64,000 bases of DNA from Pseudomonadota bacterium (GTDB lineage Bacteria > Pseudomonadota > Alphaproteobacteria > Caulobacterales > Caulobacteraceae), in the NCBI GenBank assembly GCA_023451375.1, contig JAEXZS010000023.1, positions 72,045 to 136,044 on the forward strand. Direction: 5' to 3'. The notes under the pieces are model-generated. The model worked only from the letters and a program-made list of their open reading frames with translations, was not told the DNA's origin and made no database searches. The translations under genes and the position numbers were made by a program. The number at the start of each line of letters is the position of its first letter. Position 1 is the first letter of the stretch. Shown here in pieces: positions 35,848 through 42,425 of the stretch.

Positions 35848-36221
35848 CAGGCGGCTTCCTTTCGCTCGAGCTGGTTCAGCAGCTCGGCCGCCGTTGCCCA
35901 CTCGCCCCACCGGACATCGATCGACCCGACGCTGGCGCTACGCTCGACCCACTGGCCGCGCTTGCTGTGCTTGTAGATCTGCAGGGCGGGGTAGGTGACG
36001 GACCTGTAGGTGTAGGCGTGGCCTTCCCGGCCCATGTTCAGGTGCATGATCAGCTGGAACCCGCCGGCCTTCACATGCGCCTCGTTGATAGGGAGCGTCA
36101 GGGGCGCGGTCGGGCAGGCCGAGCAACGGTCGGCCGCCAGCCAGGCGCACGGCCCGTCCTCGGTCATGCAGGCGCGACGCTCCCAGCAACCGCAGGCGCG
36201 GCAGATCCGGCGGTCCATCAT
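35847..36221 (-). CDS. Cysteine-rich hypothetical phage protein
   Basis: 124 aa. The N-terminal 40 residues hold seven cysteines (at 7, 10, 12, 18, 25, 33, 36), with CRACGC and CSACP pairs predicting a zinc-binding knuckle; such N-termini are common in small phage early proteins. The remainder (MNREGHAYTYRSVTYPALQ-like part) is mixed alpha/beta. Start at ATG 36221 overlaps the TetR-like stop (ATGA); a second ATG follows at once. Confidence 0.65.
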   Translation of the reverse strand: MMDRRICRACGCWERRACMTEDGPCAWLAADRCSACPTAPLTLPINEAHVKAGGFQLIMHLNMGREGHAYTYRSVTYPALQIYKHSKRGQWVERSASVGSIDVRWGEWATAAELLNQLERKEAA

Positions 36222-36598
36222 GCGGCCGCCTGCATCTGCTCGGCCATCTCTGCGCGGCCGAGGACGTAGCGGATCTGCAGCGCCAGGTCCTGGTGGCCGG
36301 TCGCAACAAAGATCAGGTCGCGATCGTCCACCTCGGCGATCCGCTGAAGCAGCTGGAGGGCATTGAACCCTTCGCGCGTCGCGGGAGAGTCGACGGGAGG
36401 CGGCGAGTCGAACGCGGCCCGCCAAAGCTCCGCCTTGCTCTCAAAGTTCGAGAAGACGGCGCCGACGCTCATGTTCATGGCGCTGGCGATCTCGCGGATG
36501 CCAACGTTGTCGTAGCTGCCGGGCTTTGCCCAGAGGCGCTTGGCAGCCACGATAGCGGCCGCACGCGTGCGGGCCTTTGATTCGGAGCGGCGGTTCAT
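36218..36598 (-). CDS. TetR-like regulator (phage-encoded)
   Basis: 126 aa. The first 65 residues form a TetR N-terminal domain: RTRAAAIVAAKRLWAKPGSYDNVGIREIASAMNMS region with the helix-turn-helix IREIASAMNMSVGAVFSNF and ESKAELWRAAF. The usual ligand-binding domain is replaced by a short tail (AEVDDRDLIFVATGHQDLA...), so it probably is not a classical ligand-controlled repressor. Overlaps both neighbours by 4 bp or less. Confidence 0.75.
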   Translation of the reverse strand: MNRRSESKARTRAAAIVAAKRLWAKPGSYDNVGIREIASAMNMSVGAVFSNFESKAELWRAAFDSPPPVDSPATREGFNALQLLQRIAEVDDRDLIFVATGHQDLALQIRYVLGRAEMAEQMQAAA

Positions 36599-36984
36599 CA
36601 GGCGGCCATCCGACCGGCCGCCGCGCCCACAGACGGCGCGACGATCGCCTCGGCGATGGCCAGGAGCGAGGCCTGCTGCTGAGGCGTCATAGCGACGTAC
36701 GCCCGCGCGATCGCGGCGAACTGCGGGGTGGCGGCCTCGTCGGGCATCGTCTCGCCCGGGTAGAAATCGCCGATCGGACGCTTGAGGTAGTTGGCGATCA
36801 GCAGCAGGCGAGCAGCCGAGATGCGGTTCACGCCGCGCTCGTACTTCTGAACCTGTTGGAAGGTGACGCCGATCGCGGCCGCGAGGCCCGCCTGGGTGAT
36901 CCTCAGCTCCTCTCGAAAGGCGCGGGTGCGCGCGCCGATCTGGGCGTCGACCGGGTCGATCGTGCTGTCGGGTTCGTTGGACAT
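36598..36984 (-). CDS. XRE-family transcriptional regulator
   Basis: 128 aa. A Cro/CI helix-turn-helix spans about residues 24-78 (LRITQAGLAAAIGVTFQQVQ ... YERGVNRISAARLLLIANYL). The C-terminal 45 residues are Ala-rich helices. SinR/HigA-like regulators look similar. Its coordinates within the early operon, away from the CI/Cro switch, suggest control of excision or early genes (inference). Confidence 0.8.
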   Translation of the reverse strand: MSNEPDSTIDPVDAQIGARTRAFREELRITQAGLAAAIGVTFQQVQKYERGVNRISAARLLLIANYLKRPIGDFYPGETMPDEAATPQFAAIARAYVAMTPQQQASLLAIAEAIVAPSVGAAAGRMAA

Positions 36985-36992
36985 GGAGGCTC

Positions 36993-37085
36993 CTAAGGTT
37001 TGGGCCAGAGCGCGGCCGCGAGCTGGGCGGCGGCGTAGGCGGCGGTGAAGACCAGGAAGAGGAAGGCGACGGTGCGGTTACGCAT
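36993..37085 (-). CDS. Very small membrane protein
   Basis: 30 residues: MRNRT followed by one hydrophobic segment (VAFLFLVFTAAYAAAQLAAAL) and WPKP. It overlaps the upstream membrane-protein gene by 8 bp and starts with ATG. The charged-hydrophobic-polar layout is that of a single-span peptide. Function unknown. Confidence 0.5.
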   Translation of the reverse strand: MRNRTVAFLFLVFTAAYAAAQLAAALWPKP

Positions 37086-37317
37086 TGCGGTCGGGCCAAA
37101 AGGACCAGACGAAGAAGGCGAGGCCGATGACGCCGAGGGCGATGGGCTGACCGAAGACGAAGGCGTCGACCAGGCCAGCGGCGATTCCGACGCCGGCGGC
37201 GGCCGCGTGGATCGCGACGACGAAGCGGCGGCTGTTGCGCCGGCGGCGCTCGATGCGAATCTGGACGCATGGAGTGCGGCGGTGCGCCTCGCTCCCGGCG
37301 ATGTTGTGATGGGTCAC
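37078..37317 (-). CDS. Small two-span membrane protein
   Basis: 79 aa from GTG 37317, which overlaps the upstream stop (GTGA). An Arg-rich N-terminus (RIERRRRNSRRF) precedes two hydrophobic segments (FVVAIHAAAAGVGIAAGLVDAF and PIALGVIGLAFFVWSFW). No family recognised. Confidence 0.6.
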   Translation of the reverse strand: MTHHNIAGSEAHRRTPCVQIRIERRRRNSRRFVVAIHAAAAGVGIAAGLVDAFVFGQPIALGVIGLAFFVWSFWPDRNA

Positions 37318-37730
37318 TTCGGTCCCTCCAAGAGAAGTTGGTTCGGCAATCGGCCTTCGGCCTGCGCCTGATCGATCTGCGGCTGCGCCCACTCACCGAC
37401 GGTGCGGCCGTCGTGCAGGAGGCGGTCAGCCAGAAACTCGCGCTCGATGGTCGTCGCCCCTTCGCGGATCGCCTCGAGCTTGGACTTCATCACCAGGCCG
37501 AGAAGCCGCCATGCGCGGCGCTGATCCTGCGCCACGTTGTGGGCGCGCGAATCGGTCGGGACGGTGATCCGGTACATCCCGGCTCCAAGGCGAAACCCGA
37601 GCGCTGAACGCTCGTCACTCTCCAGGACCATGATCTGATCAGCGCCAGCCTTCCGCAGGCGCGCTTTCAGCTCCTCCTGCGTCTTGGAGACGGGGACGCT
37701 CGTGTCCTGTGCGAAGCGGCGGGCAGTCAT
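37314..37730 (-). CDS. Hypothetical phage protein
   Basis: 138 aa, soluble. MTARRFAQDTSVPVSKTQEELKARL leads into ADQIMVLESDERSALGFRLGAGMYRITVP, a pattern I have seen in alphaproteobacterial prophage early genes but cannot name; the C-terminal half is helical. Overlaps both neighbours by 4 bp. Confidence 0.65.
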   Translation of the reverse strand: MTARRFAQDTSVPVSKTQEELKARLRKAGADQIMVLESDERSALGFRLGAGMYRITVPTDSRAHNVAQDQRRAWRLLGLVMKSKLEAIREGATTIEREFLADRLLHDGRTVGEWAQPQIDQAQAEGRLPNQLLLEGPK

Positions 37731-37978
37731 GCCGACCTCGCTTTCGTGAGGCCCGCGGGCGTCAGCCAGTAGACAGTCTGCTGACCGCCAGAGCGCAGGC
37801 CGTTGCCGCGCATGGATCCGGCGCGGATCACCTTGCTCTCGGCCAGCCCCATCGACTGCAGCCGGCCGAGAACCATGTTGTTGAAGGGGTGACCGTCGTA
37901 GGGGCCAATCGCTGTCGTCAGGGACGTCGCGCCGGCGGCGGCCAGGGCGTCCAGCTGCTGGATCTGGCGCGGCGTCAT
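37727..37978 (-). CDS. Small winged-helix-like phage protein
   Basis: 83 aa. TPRQIQQLDALAAAG ... MVLGRLQSMGLAE ... TVYWLTPAGLTKARSA has the helix-helix-recognition-wing spacing of a winged helix. DNA binding is inferred from that pattern only. 4-bp overlaps on both sides. Confidence 0.6.
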   Translation of the reverse strand: MTPRQIQQLDALAAAGATSLTTAIGPYDGHPFNNMVLGRLQSMGLAESKVIRAGSMRGNGLRSGGQQTVYWLTPAGLTKARSA

Positions 37979-38199
37979 GACGACAACACTCGCGTATCAA
38001 GGCCGGTCTGCAGGCAGGTCGCCGCCGTTCGCATGGCTACGACGGCCTCGCGCTCGTGCAGCGTGGGCGTCTGGCATGCGACGCCTTGAGGGTGAGCCTC
38101 GCTGCCCGGCTTCCAGAGCACGATGGCGAACGCGAGTCCGGAGCCGGCTAGGGTCTCTGTTGCGACCTCGCAGATGTGAGTGACGGGGTCCACGGTCAT
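37975..38199 (-). CDS. Small hypothetical phage protein
   Basis: 74 aa, starting MTVDPVTHICEVATETLAGSG. Contains HICE and three further cysteines but no tidy zinc motif. Unknown function. ATG overlaps the stop of the GapR-like gene. Confidence 0.55.
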   Translation of the reverse strand: MTVDPVTHICEVATETLAGSGLAFAIVLWKPGSEAHPQGVACQTPTLHEREAVVAMRTAATCLQTGLDTRVLSS

Positions 38200-38489
38200 A
38201 CCTCGCCCAGCGCGGACAGGTAGAGGTCGAGGATCGCGTCCTCCTCCAGCCGCTTCGCCTTGTCCTGCTTCCGGATCCGGATGACCTTGCGCAGGATCTT
38301 GACGTCGTAGCCCTCGCCCTTGGCCTCGGCGAAGACCTCCTTCATGTCCGCCAGGACAGCCTGCTTGTCCTCCTCGAGGCGCTCCAAGCGCTCGATGATG
38401 GTGCGCAGCCGGCCCTGGGCGGTGGCGGTCAGGACGTCGGGGCTTGCGTCGAAGCCCGTGTCGTTCGGGAGGTGGTGAGCGTCGGTCAT
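38196..38489 (-). CDS. GapR-like DUF2312 DNA-binding protein
   Basis: 97 aa. Matches the DUF2312/UPF0335 family, including Caulobacter GapR, almost along its length: TAQGRLRTIIERLERLEEDK (about 23-42), EVFAEAKGEGYDVKILRKV, IRIRKQDKAKR and the end EEDAILDLYLSALGE. GapR binds overtwisted, AT-rich DNA ahead of replication forks and stimulates topoisomerases. This copy is prophage-borne with a divergent N-terminal extension (MTDAHHLPNDTGFD). Role in phage replication or lysogeny is inferred. Confidence 0.92.
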   Translation of the reverse strand: MTDAHHLPNDTGFDASPDVLTATAQGRLRTIIERLERLEEDKQAVLADMKEVFAEAKGEGYDVKILRKVIRIRKQDKAKRLEEDAILDLYLSALGEV

Positions 38490-38644
38490 CAGGTGGCCGT
38501 GCCGATCTCAACGACGAAGTCCACGCCGGCGACGTAGGTAGGCTCGAGCGAGAACTTCATCCCGCCGTAATCGATGTCGATCAGGACGTCGTCGTCCGGT
38601 CTGGCGAGCGCTTCCAGCGCCGCGATCAACTCTCCAACCGTCAT
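38489..38644 (-). CDS. Small acidic phage protein
   Basis: 51 aa: MTVGELIAALEALARPDDDVLIDI ... VVEIGTAT, strongly acidic and beta-rich at the end. Small phage proteins starting T-V-x-E-L-I-x-x-L are common but unnamed. Overlaps the GapR-like gene by 1 bp and the upstream gene by 4. Confidence 0.6.
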   Translation of the reverse strand: MTVGELIAALEALARPDDDVLIDIDYGGMKFSLEPTYVAGVDFVVEIGTAT

Positions 38645-38787
38645 GCGCAGCCTCCGATGTTCGTGACCTGATCCGCGTTCGTTCCTGAGCCGTCCGGCAA
38701 CACGACAAAATGTGGCGCAGATGCCGCCAGAAACTGGCGGGCGATCCGCCAATAATCGGCGGAGTTCAGGCGCGGCTGAGAGCTCAT
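38641..38787 (-). CDS. Very small hypothetical phage protein
   Basis: 48 aa, MSSQPRLNSADYWRIARQFL ... ending IGGCA. It has ATGA overlaps with both neighbours, which argues for a real gene in the dense operon. No family. Confidence 0.5.
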   Translation of the reverse strand: MSSQPRLNSADYWRIARQFLAASAPHFVVLPDGSGTNADQVTNIGGCA

Positions 38788-39068
38788 TGCCGAGCCTCGA
38801 GCGCGGCCAAGGCGTGCTGCGGGGTGCGGCCCAGGAGCTCGTTGAGTGCGACGTTGCAGCGGTGGACGGTCTCGCCGAGCTCGAAAGCCGCGACCTGGAC
38901 CGAGCCATGCTCCTGCATGCTCAGGCGAAGGCGGGTCAGGCTCTCGACGGTCCAGCCGCTATTCGTCTGCGGCAGGCCGCAGACGCAGATGTTGATCTTA
39001 CCGCAGCTGCAGAAGCGGCGGATCAGTCCCGGAAAGCGATGGACCTCTGTAGCGGCACACGCGAGCAA
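38784..39068 (-). CDS. First gene of the leftward early operon (hypothetical)
   Basis: 94 aa. The N-terminal part carries CSCGKINICVCG (Cys-rich); the rest is helical (SLTRLRLSMQEHG ... ALNELLGRTPQHALAALEARQ). Function unknown. It is the promoter-proximal gene behind two palindromic operators and a TTGACA hexamer; the start ATG at 39066-39068 lies 27 bp from the first operator. A later ATG (about codon 51) is possible. Confidence 0.55.
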   Translation of the reverse strand: MLACAATEVHRFPGLIRRFCSCGKINICVCGLPQTNSGWTVESLTRLRLSMQEHGSVQVAAFELGETVHRCNVALNELLGRTPQHALAALEARQ

Positions 39069-39094
39069 CGGCTCTCTCCCTCAATCTGGGGAGA

Positions 39095-39146
39095 GTTTCT
39101 AGCAGGGAAACTTTGGTGTCAAGGAGAAAGTTTCCGTCCGCGAAAC
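39095..39146 (-). promoter_or_regulatory. Early leftward promoter with two GTTTC-N7-GAAAC operators
   Basis: Two perfect 17-bp dyads, GTTTC-TAGCAGG-GAAAC (39095-39111) and GTTTC-CGTCCGC-GAAAC (39130-39146), flank a minus-strand TTGACA (39117-39122). The same operator occurs at the CI/Cro intergenic region, so a phage repressor very likely controls the int-to-39068 operon here. The -10 is unclear (TAGAAA at 15-bp spacing). Confidence 0.75.
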
Positions 39147-39225
39147 CGTGCCAAAGAGAGGCTTGCGCGGAGGCGCTGAACGCCTGACACAACTCTGGCG
39201 TCAATTTCTACGTTGGGGGTGCGTC

Positions 39226-39750
39226 TTGGCGACTGAAGAAGAAATTCGTGAGCAGCTTAAGCACCTCGATGGGGTGTCGAAATGGATGGGGAAGCGGGAA
39301 ATCAAGGCGCTCCCCTCCGTCCTTTGGCCGGGCGAGCGCATTGAGAACGGCGTTCAGGGAATTTACAATTCGCGGCAAGGCATGCTCGTCGCGACTACGT
39401 CTCGACTAATCTTTATCGAGAAAAGCATGCTCGGCCGCCTGACCGTCGAGGACTTTCCCTACGATAAGCTGACTTCGATTCAGTATGAGGTCGGCTGGGT
39501 TTTCGGGAAGATCCGCATCTTTGCATCTGGAAATCGGGCTGACATCGACCAGATCGTGAAAGACGCCGTCCAGCCGTTCGCTGAGATGGTTAGGGCGAAG
39601 ATCAGTCAGCCTCTCAAAGCAGAGGCCGGTGTCGAGCCGCCGACGAAGGACCTGGTCGCGGAGATCGAGCGTCTGGTCGCGCTTCGATCTGCCGGACACC
39701 TGGACGAGGCCGAGTTCCTAGCGGCCAAAGCTCGCCTTCTTTCTGCGTGA
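39226..39750 (+). CDS. PH-domain (YokE-like) protein with C-terminal SHOCT motif
   Basis: 174 aa from TTG 39226, preceded by GGGGGT at good spacing; an upstream ATG (39148) would add 26 residues that look non-coding. Middle part LWPGERIENGVQGIYN ... GMLVATTSRLIFIEKSMLGRLTVEDFPYDKLTSIQ is a bacterial PH-like domain. The last 35 residues (VAEIERLVALRSAGHLDEAEF) are a SHOCT oligomerisation motif. It sits alone, opposite to its neighbours, between repressor-operator regions, as lysogenic-conversion genes often do (inference). Confidence 0.8.
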   Translation: MATEEEIREQLKHLDGVSKWMGKREIKALPSVLWPGERIENGVQGIYNSRQGMLVATTSRLIFIEKSMLGRLTVEDFPYDKLTSIQYEVGWVFGKIRIFASGNRADIDQIVKDAVQPFAEMVRAKISQPLKAEAGVEPPTKDLVAEIERLVALRSAGHLDEAEFLAAKARLLSA

Positions 39751-39762
39751 ATCGCTCACCGG

Positions 39763-40035
39763 TCAGCCGGCTTTTATGCCGGCGACCTCCATCGCGGCGT
39801 CTCGCAGTCGGCGGAGACGCATGGCTTCGTCCGGCTCCATAAGCAGCTCGTACGGCTCGATCTCGAGCCACCGCGCCAACTCGTTCACGATCTCCCGCCG
39901 ATAGGGATGGAAGCCGTGATAAAACTTGTTCGCGCGGCCCTTGGCCCAGCCAAGCTCCTTGACGAGGTCAGCCTGCCGCTTTCCGGCGAGGCGCATCCAA
40001 TCTTGTAAATGCCAATCCGGCTCAGGTCTGTCCAC
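39763..40035 (-). CDS. CI-like phage repressor (short XRE protein)
   Basis: 90 aa from GTG 40035. WMRLAGKRQADLVKELGWAKGRANKFYHG (about 13-41) is a helix-turn-helix and NELARWLEIEPYELLMEPDEAMRL continues the domain; no S24 peptidase domain, so it is not LexA-like and would not self-cleave. I reject the longer frame (to 40197) because it would translate through the operator region. Divergent from the Cro-like gene; immunity-repressor role is inferred. Confidence 0.75.
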   Translation of the reverse strand: MDRPEPDWHLQDWMRLAGKRQADLVKELGWAKGRANKFYHGFHPYRREIVNELARWLEIEPYELLMEPDEAMRLRRLRDAAMEVAGIKAG

Positions 40036-40081
40036 GACCGGAGAGTGATGACGCGCCGCCTTGGCGTCGCCGCCTCGAATA

Positions 40082-40156
40082 GAAACTTCTTTCGGAGAAA
40101 CTATTGACTCGCGGTTTCTAATCGAGAAACCTGCTGGGCGTGTCTCATCTAGAAAC
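40082..40156. promoter_or_regulatory. Immunity-region operators between repressor and Cro-like genes
   Basis: One perfect GTTTC-TAATCGA-GAAAC (40114-40130), one near-perfect GTGTC-TCATCTA-GAAAC (40140-40156, overlapping the Cro-like GTG start), and two extra GAAAC half-sites (40082-40086, 40097-40101). A plus-strand TTGACT (40104-40109) precedes the perfect site. The shared consensus with 39095-39146 defines one operator family. Confidence 0.75.
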
Positions 40157-40376
40157 ATGGCGCAAGTCACAGGGATGGTCTCAAGCGGACCTCGCAACTC
40201 GGCTCGGCCTGAGGTCGAAGGGTCATGTCAGCCGGCTTGAGGCAGGCGTGGGGGTAACAACCGATCTCGCCATCGCGATCGATCGCCTTAGCGGCGGCGA
40301 AGTCGCGGTGTCCGATCTTCGCTCCGACCTCCACGACGTCCGCGTCATCCACTCGGCCGAAGGCGCGCCGGCATGA
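40140..40376 (+). CDS. Cro-like regulator
   Basis: 78 aa from GTG 40140. SQGWSQADLATRLGLRSKGHVSRLEAG (about 10-36) is a classic XRE helix-turn-helix, followed by LAIAIDRLSGGEVAVSDL, typical of YdaS/Cro-like phage proteins. Divergent from the CI-like gene, with operators between. Probably the lytic switch protein and first gene of the rightward operon. Confidence 0.82.
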   Translation: MSHLETWRKSQGWSQADLATRLGLRSKGHVSRLEAGVGVTTDLAIAIDRLSGGEVAVSDLRSDLHDVRVIHSAEGAPA

Positions 40377-40453
40377 TCGGATGGATCGGAATGATCGCCG
40401 GCGTGGCCGCCTTGGCGCTGACCGTCTGGCTGGACTTGCGAGGTCGCCAGTGA
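40373..40453 (+). CDS. Very small membrane peptide
   Basis: 26 residues: MIGWIGMIAGVAALALTVWLD then basic LRGRQ. ATG overlaps the Cro-like stop (ATGA). One membrane span predicted. It ends 2 bp before the convergent gene's stop. Function unknown. Confidence 0.45.
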   Translation: MIGWIGMIAGVAALALTVWLDLRGRQ

Positions 40454-40455
40454 TG

Positions 40456-40929
40456 TCAGTCGGGGAACATCGAGAGCTTCCGCTTGGCGCGCACCCTTCC
40501 GTTCGCTTCCTGCACGGTCAGGGTGAGCCGGAGAGCCTTGCTCGTGGCGCCGCCCTGCGCGGTGAATTGCACCTGCGCGATGTCCCCGCTGGGGCCAACC
40601 CGCCGCATGGGCAGAAGCGCAGGTTGTGTCTGGGGCGTAGCGGCGCCGTACCACCTCTCCGCCCGCTCCTGGGGTACGAGTGCGACCTGAAGCTTTCGAG
40701 GGCGACGGCAAGAGACCAGCAGCCGATAGGCGGTGTGGCGTTCCGCGCCGGTAAAGTCGACCGTGACCAGATCCCCCGTGCCGCCACGTGTGATGGACGC
40801 CACGATCAGCCGTTGATTCTGCATCCGCGCCGCGCGCCAAGCCCTGACGCCATTCCAGGCCAGGGCGCCCAGGCCGGTGATCGCACCGATCCAGCCCGGC
40901 AGATCGCCGGCTTCGATCTCCAACTTCAT
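40456..40929 (-). CDS. Hypothetical phage protein with N-terminal hydrophobic segment
   Basis: 157 aa. MKLEIEAGDLPGWIGAITGLGALAWNG leads into a soluble beta-rich domain (LIVASITRGGTGDLVTVDF ... VSCRRPRKLQVALVPQE). The start is set at ATG 40927-40929, with GGGAAG upstream. Opposite to the surrounding small genes. No family recognised. Confidence 0.6.
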   Translation of the reverse strand: MKLEIEAGDLPGWIGAITGLGALAWNGVRAWRAARMQNQRLIVASITRGGTGDLVTVDFTGAERHTAYRLLVSCRRPRKLQVALVPQERAERWYGAATPQTQPALLPMRRVGPSGDIAQVQFTAQGGATSKALRLTLTVQEANGRVRAKRKLSMFPD

Positions 40930-40939
40930 AAGGGCTTCC

Positions 40940-41053
40940 CGTGCTGAGTCTGACAGCCCGCACGGTAAAGGCGCCCGTCGCCCCGTCCAGCCTGCCCATG
41001 TCGGCAGGGCTGGGCGCGGGCGGCGGGCTGCGCCTGTCGAAGGCGCCGGCATG
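40940..41053 (+). CDS. Very small hypothetical protein
   Basis: 37 codons from GTG 40940; the stop overlaps the next ATG (ATGA). It contains VKAPVAPSS, encoded by a 24-bp sequence repeated in the same frame at 42022-42045 (VEAPVAPSS). The repeat and the overlap support coding, but the start lies only 10 bp from the divergent gene's ATG. Confidence 0.4.
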
Positions 41054-41320
41054 ATGGTCGCCGCCCTTCATCCCCGCCGGCCGAGCAGCTCCGAGACCCG
41101 CGCCGCCTTCCTCGAGGCCGTTCACCTGGTTGAGGCGGTGAGCGTCATCCGGATGCGGCTGCGGGAGATGGCCGGCTACCTGCGGGCCCACAACGTCCAG
41201 GAGCGCGACATCGCGCTGGCGCTGGGCTCCAGGCTGCCGATCGAGCTGTACTGGCTGCTGGAAGAGGCGCTCGGAGCGCCCCCGGCTGAGACGCTCGGCC
41301 TGCAGGCGGGGAGGGCTTAG
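41051..41320 (+). CDS. Small helical phage protein
   Basis: 89 aa: MMVAALHPRRPSSSETR, then helices LEAVHLVEAVSVIRMRLREMAGYLR and ALALGSRLPIELYWLLEEAL. No name. Two successive ATGs at the start. Confidence 0.6.
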   Translation: MMVAALHPRRPSSSETRAAFLEAVHLVEAVSVIRMRLREMAGYLRAHNVQERDIALALGSRLPIELYWLLEEALGAPPAETLGLQAGRA

Positions 41321-41323
41321 CCG

Positions 41324-41524
41324 ATGGCCTGCCTGATCGCCCTGGCCGTGTTCGCCGCGTGGCTGCTCCTGGACCGCTGGATCGAGCGCCGTCAGCGCCA
41401 GCTCGAGCAGCAGATCGACCGCGCCTATGCGCGCCGCGCCGCGGCCGCCGGTGCGTCGGCCGAGCAAATCGCGATTGAGACCGGCCGACCGGCGGCCGAC
41501 GTGCGCAGCTGGGCGGGGGAGTAG
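41324..41524 (+). CDS. Small membrane-anchored protein
   Basis: 66 aa. N-terminal span (CLIALAVFAAWLLLDRW), then a charged coiled-coil-like stretch (IERRQRQLEQQIDRAYARRA) and IAIETGRPAADVRSWAGE, the last part resembling a helix-turn-helix. Follows the previous gene by 3 bp. Confidence 0.6.
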   Translation: MACLIALAVFAAWLLLDRWIERRQRQLEQQIDRAYARRAAAAGASAEQIAIETGRPAADVRSWAGE

Positions 41525-41527
41525 GGG

Positions 41528-41725
41528 ATGGTGGGGTGGGTCGCGCTGGGCATCAGCCTGATCGCTCTTGGTTGGCGCGCTGTTGAGGCATGGCACAACC
41601 GGCCGTCGGCAGTCCGAAGAAGAGTGGATGCCGAGCTTTCGAAGCGTGTCGCAGATGTCGCCGCAAGTGTCAGGCGATCCGCGGTTGCCCCTAAGCTTGA
41701 TCAAGCGGGGGCGTTCGATGAATGA
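41528..41725 (+). CDS. Small membrane-anchored protein
   Basis: 65 aa. N-terminal span MVGWVALGISLIALGWRAVEAW, then basic/helical. The first residues resemble the hydrophobic segment of the 40456-40929 product (GWIGAITGLGALAW). Convergent overlap of 35 bp with the next gene. Confidence 0.55.
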   Translation: MVGWVALGISLIALGWRAVEAWHNRPSAVRRRVDAELSKRVADVAASVRRSAVAPKLDQAGAFDE

Positions 41726-41981
41726 CGCGCAGCAGGCTATCGAGGTTGGCCTCGGCCACCGCGCGCACAGCGTCTGGCATGCTGATGCTGGCGAGGCGTT
41801 TTCGCGCGCTTTCAGCGATAGTCGCGGCGACGAGACCCTCGCCGCCCGCGAGAGCGGAGACGGCGGCAAGCAGGGGCTGGAGCACGGACTGGGTCGCCGC
41901 CAACATAGCGCGATCTCGACGCTCAAGCTCAATGAGCTTGTCCAGTTTCTCGGCGAGCCCCTCAAGGGTGATCTCAGCCAT
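41691..41981 (-). CDS. Helical phage protein (hypothetical)
   Basis: 96 aa: MAEITLEGLAEKLDKLIELERRDRAML suggests a coiled coil, followed by Ala-rich helices and SISMPDAVRAVAEANLDSLL. A strong AAGGAGA lies 7 bp before the ATG. No family. It lies in the rightward cluster but on the opposite strand, like the 40456-40929 gene. Confidence 0.65.
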   Translation of the reverse strand: MAEITLEGLAEKLDKLIELERRDRAMLAATQSVLQPLLAAVSALAGGEGLVAATIAESARKRLASISMPDAVRAVAEANLDSLLRVIHRTPPLDQA

Positions 41982-42002
41982 CCGAATCTCTCCTTGGTGT
42001 GT

Positions 42003-42425
42003 GTGGAAGCTGCCAAGGTAGAGGCGCCCGTCGCCCCGTCCAGCCCGACCACTGGGCGGGGCGGCGAGGTTGCCTCGCTCTGCGACGACTGCGCCTGGGA
42101 GGCGTGCTGGCTCGCCAGCGCCTGCGCCAGGCGCATGCCCGGTGTCATCGACCCGGAGCCCGCATGTTCCGATCTCGCCCCCGCTGACCAGACCGGCGTG
42201 GCCGAGTGTCCCGCCGTTCCCGACCGCCTCGTCGCGGCAGGACGGCGGGACGACCCGTTCGCCGACGCCTCCCCATGCAGGGCGTCGGTGTTTCCCGCCG
42301 GCGCGTCAGGAACCCTAGAGCCAGGGCGCGCCGGCGGGCTCCTCCAGCCCGGGCCGTTCATCGCCGGCGTGGAGAGCTCAGCCCTTAGTGCCGCGTCCTC
42401 GATCACAGCAGGGATGCGGTGCTGA
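42003..42425 (+). CDS. Uncertain cysteine-rich phage protein
   Basis: 140 codons from GTG 42003. The N-terminal part has VEAPVAPSS (shared with 40940-41053) and CDDCAWEACWLASAC (cysteines spaced for metal binding); the C-terminal half is low-complexity Gly/Ala/Pro. The start lacks a clear ribosome-binding site. Codon third positions are G/C-rich at first, weaker later. Confidence 0.42.
   Translation: MEAAKVEAPVAPSSPTTGRGGEVASLCDDCAWEACWLASACARRMPGVIDPEPACSDLAPADQTGVAECPAVPDRLVAAGRRDDPFADASPCRASVFPAGASGTLEPGRAGGLLQPGPFIAGVESSALSAASSITAGMRC

Noticed and set aside
39763..40197. The repressor gene starting at 40197 (144 aa).
   Set aside because: That start would place the operators and divergent promoter inside its coding region and precede the HTH by 65 residues with no domain; GTG 40035 is more sensible.
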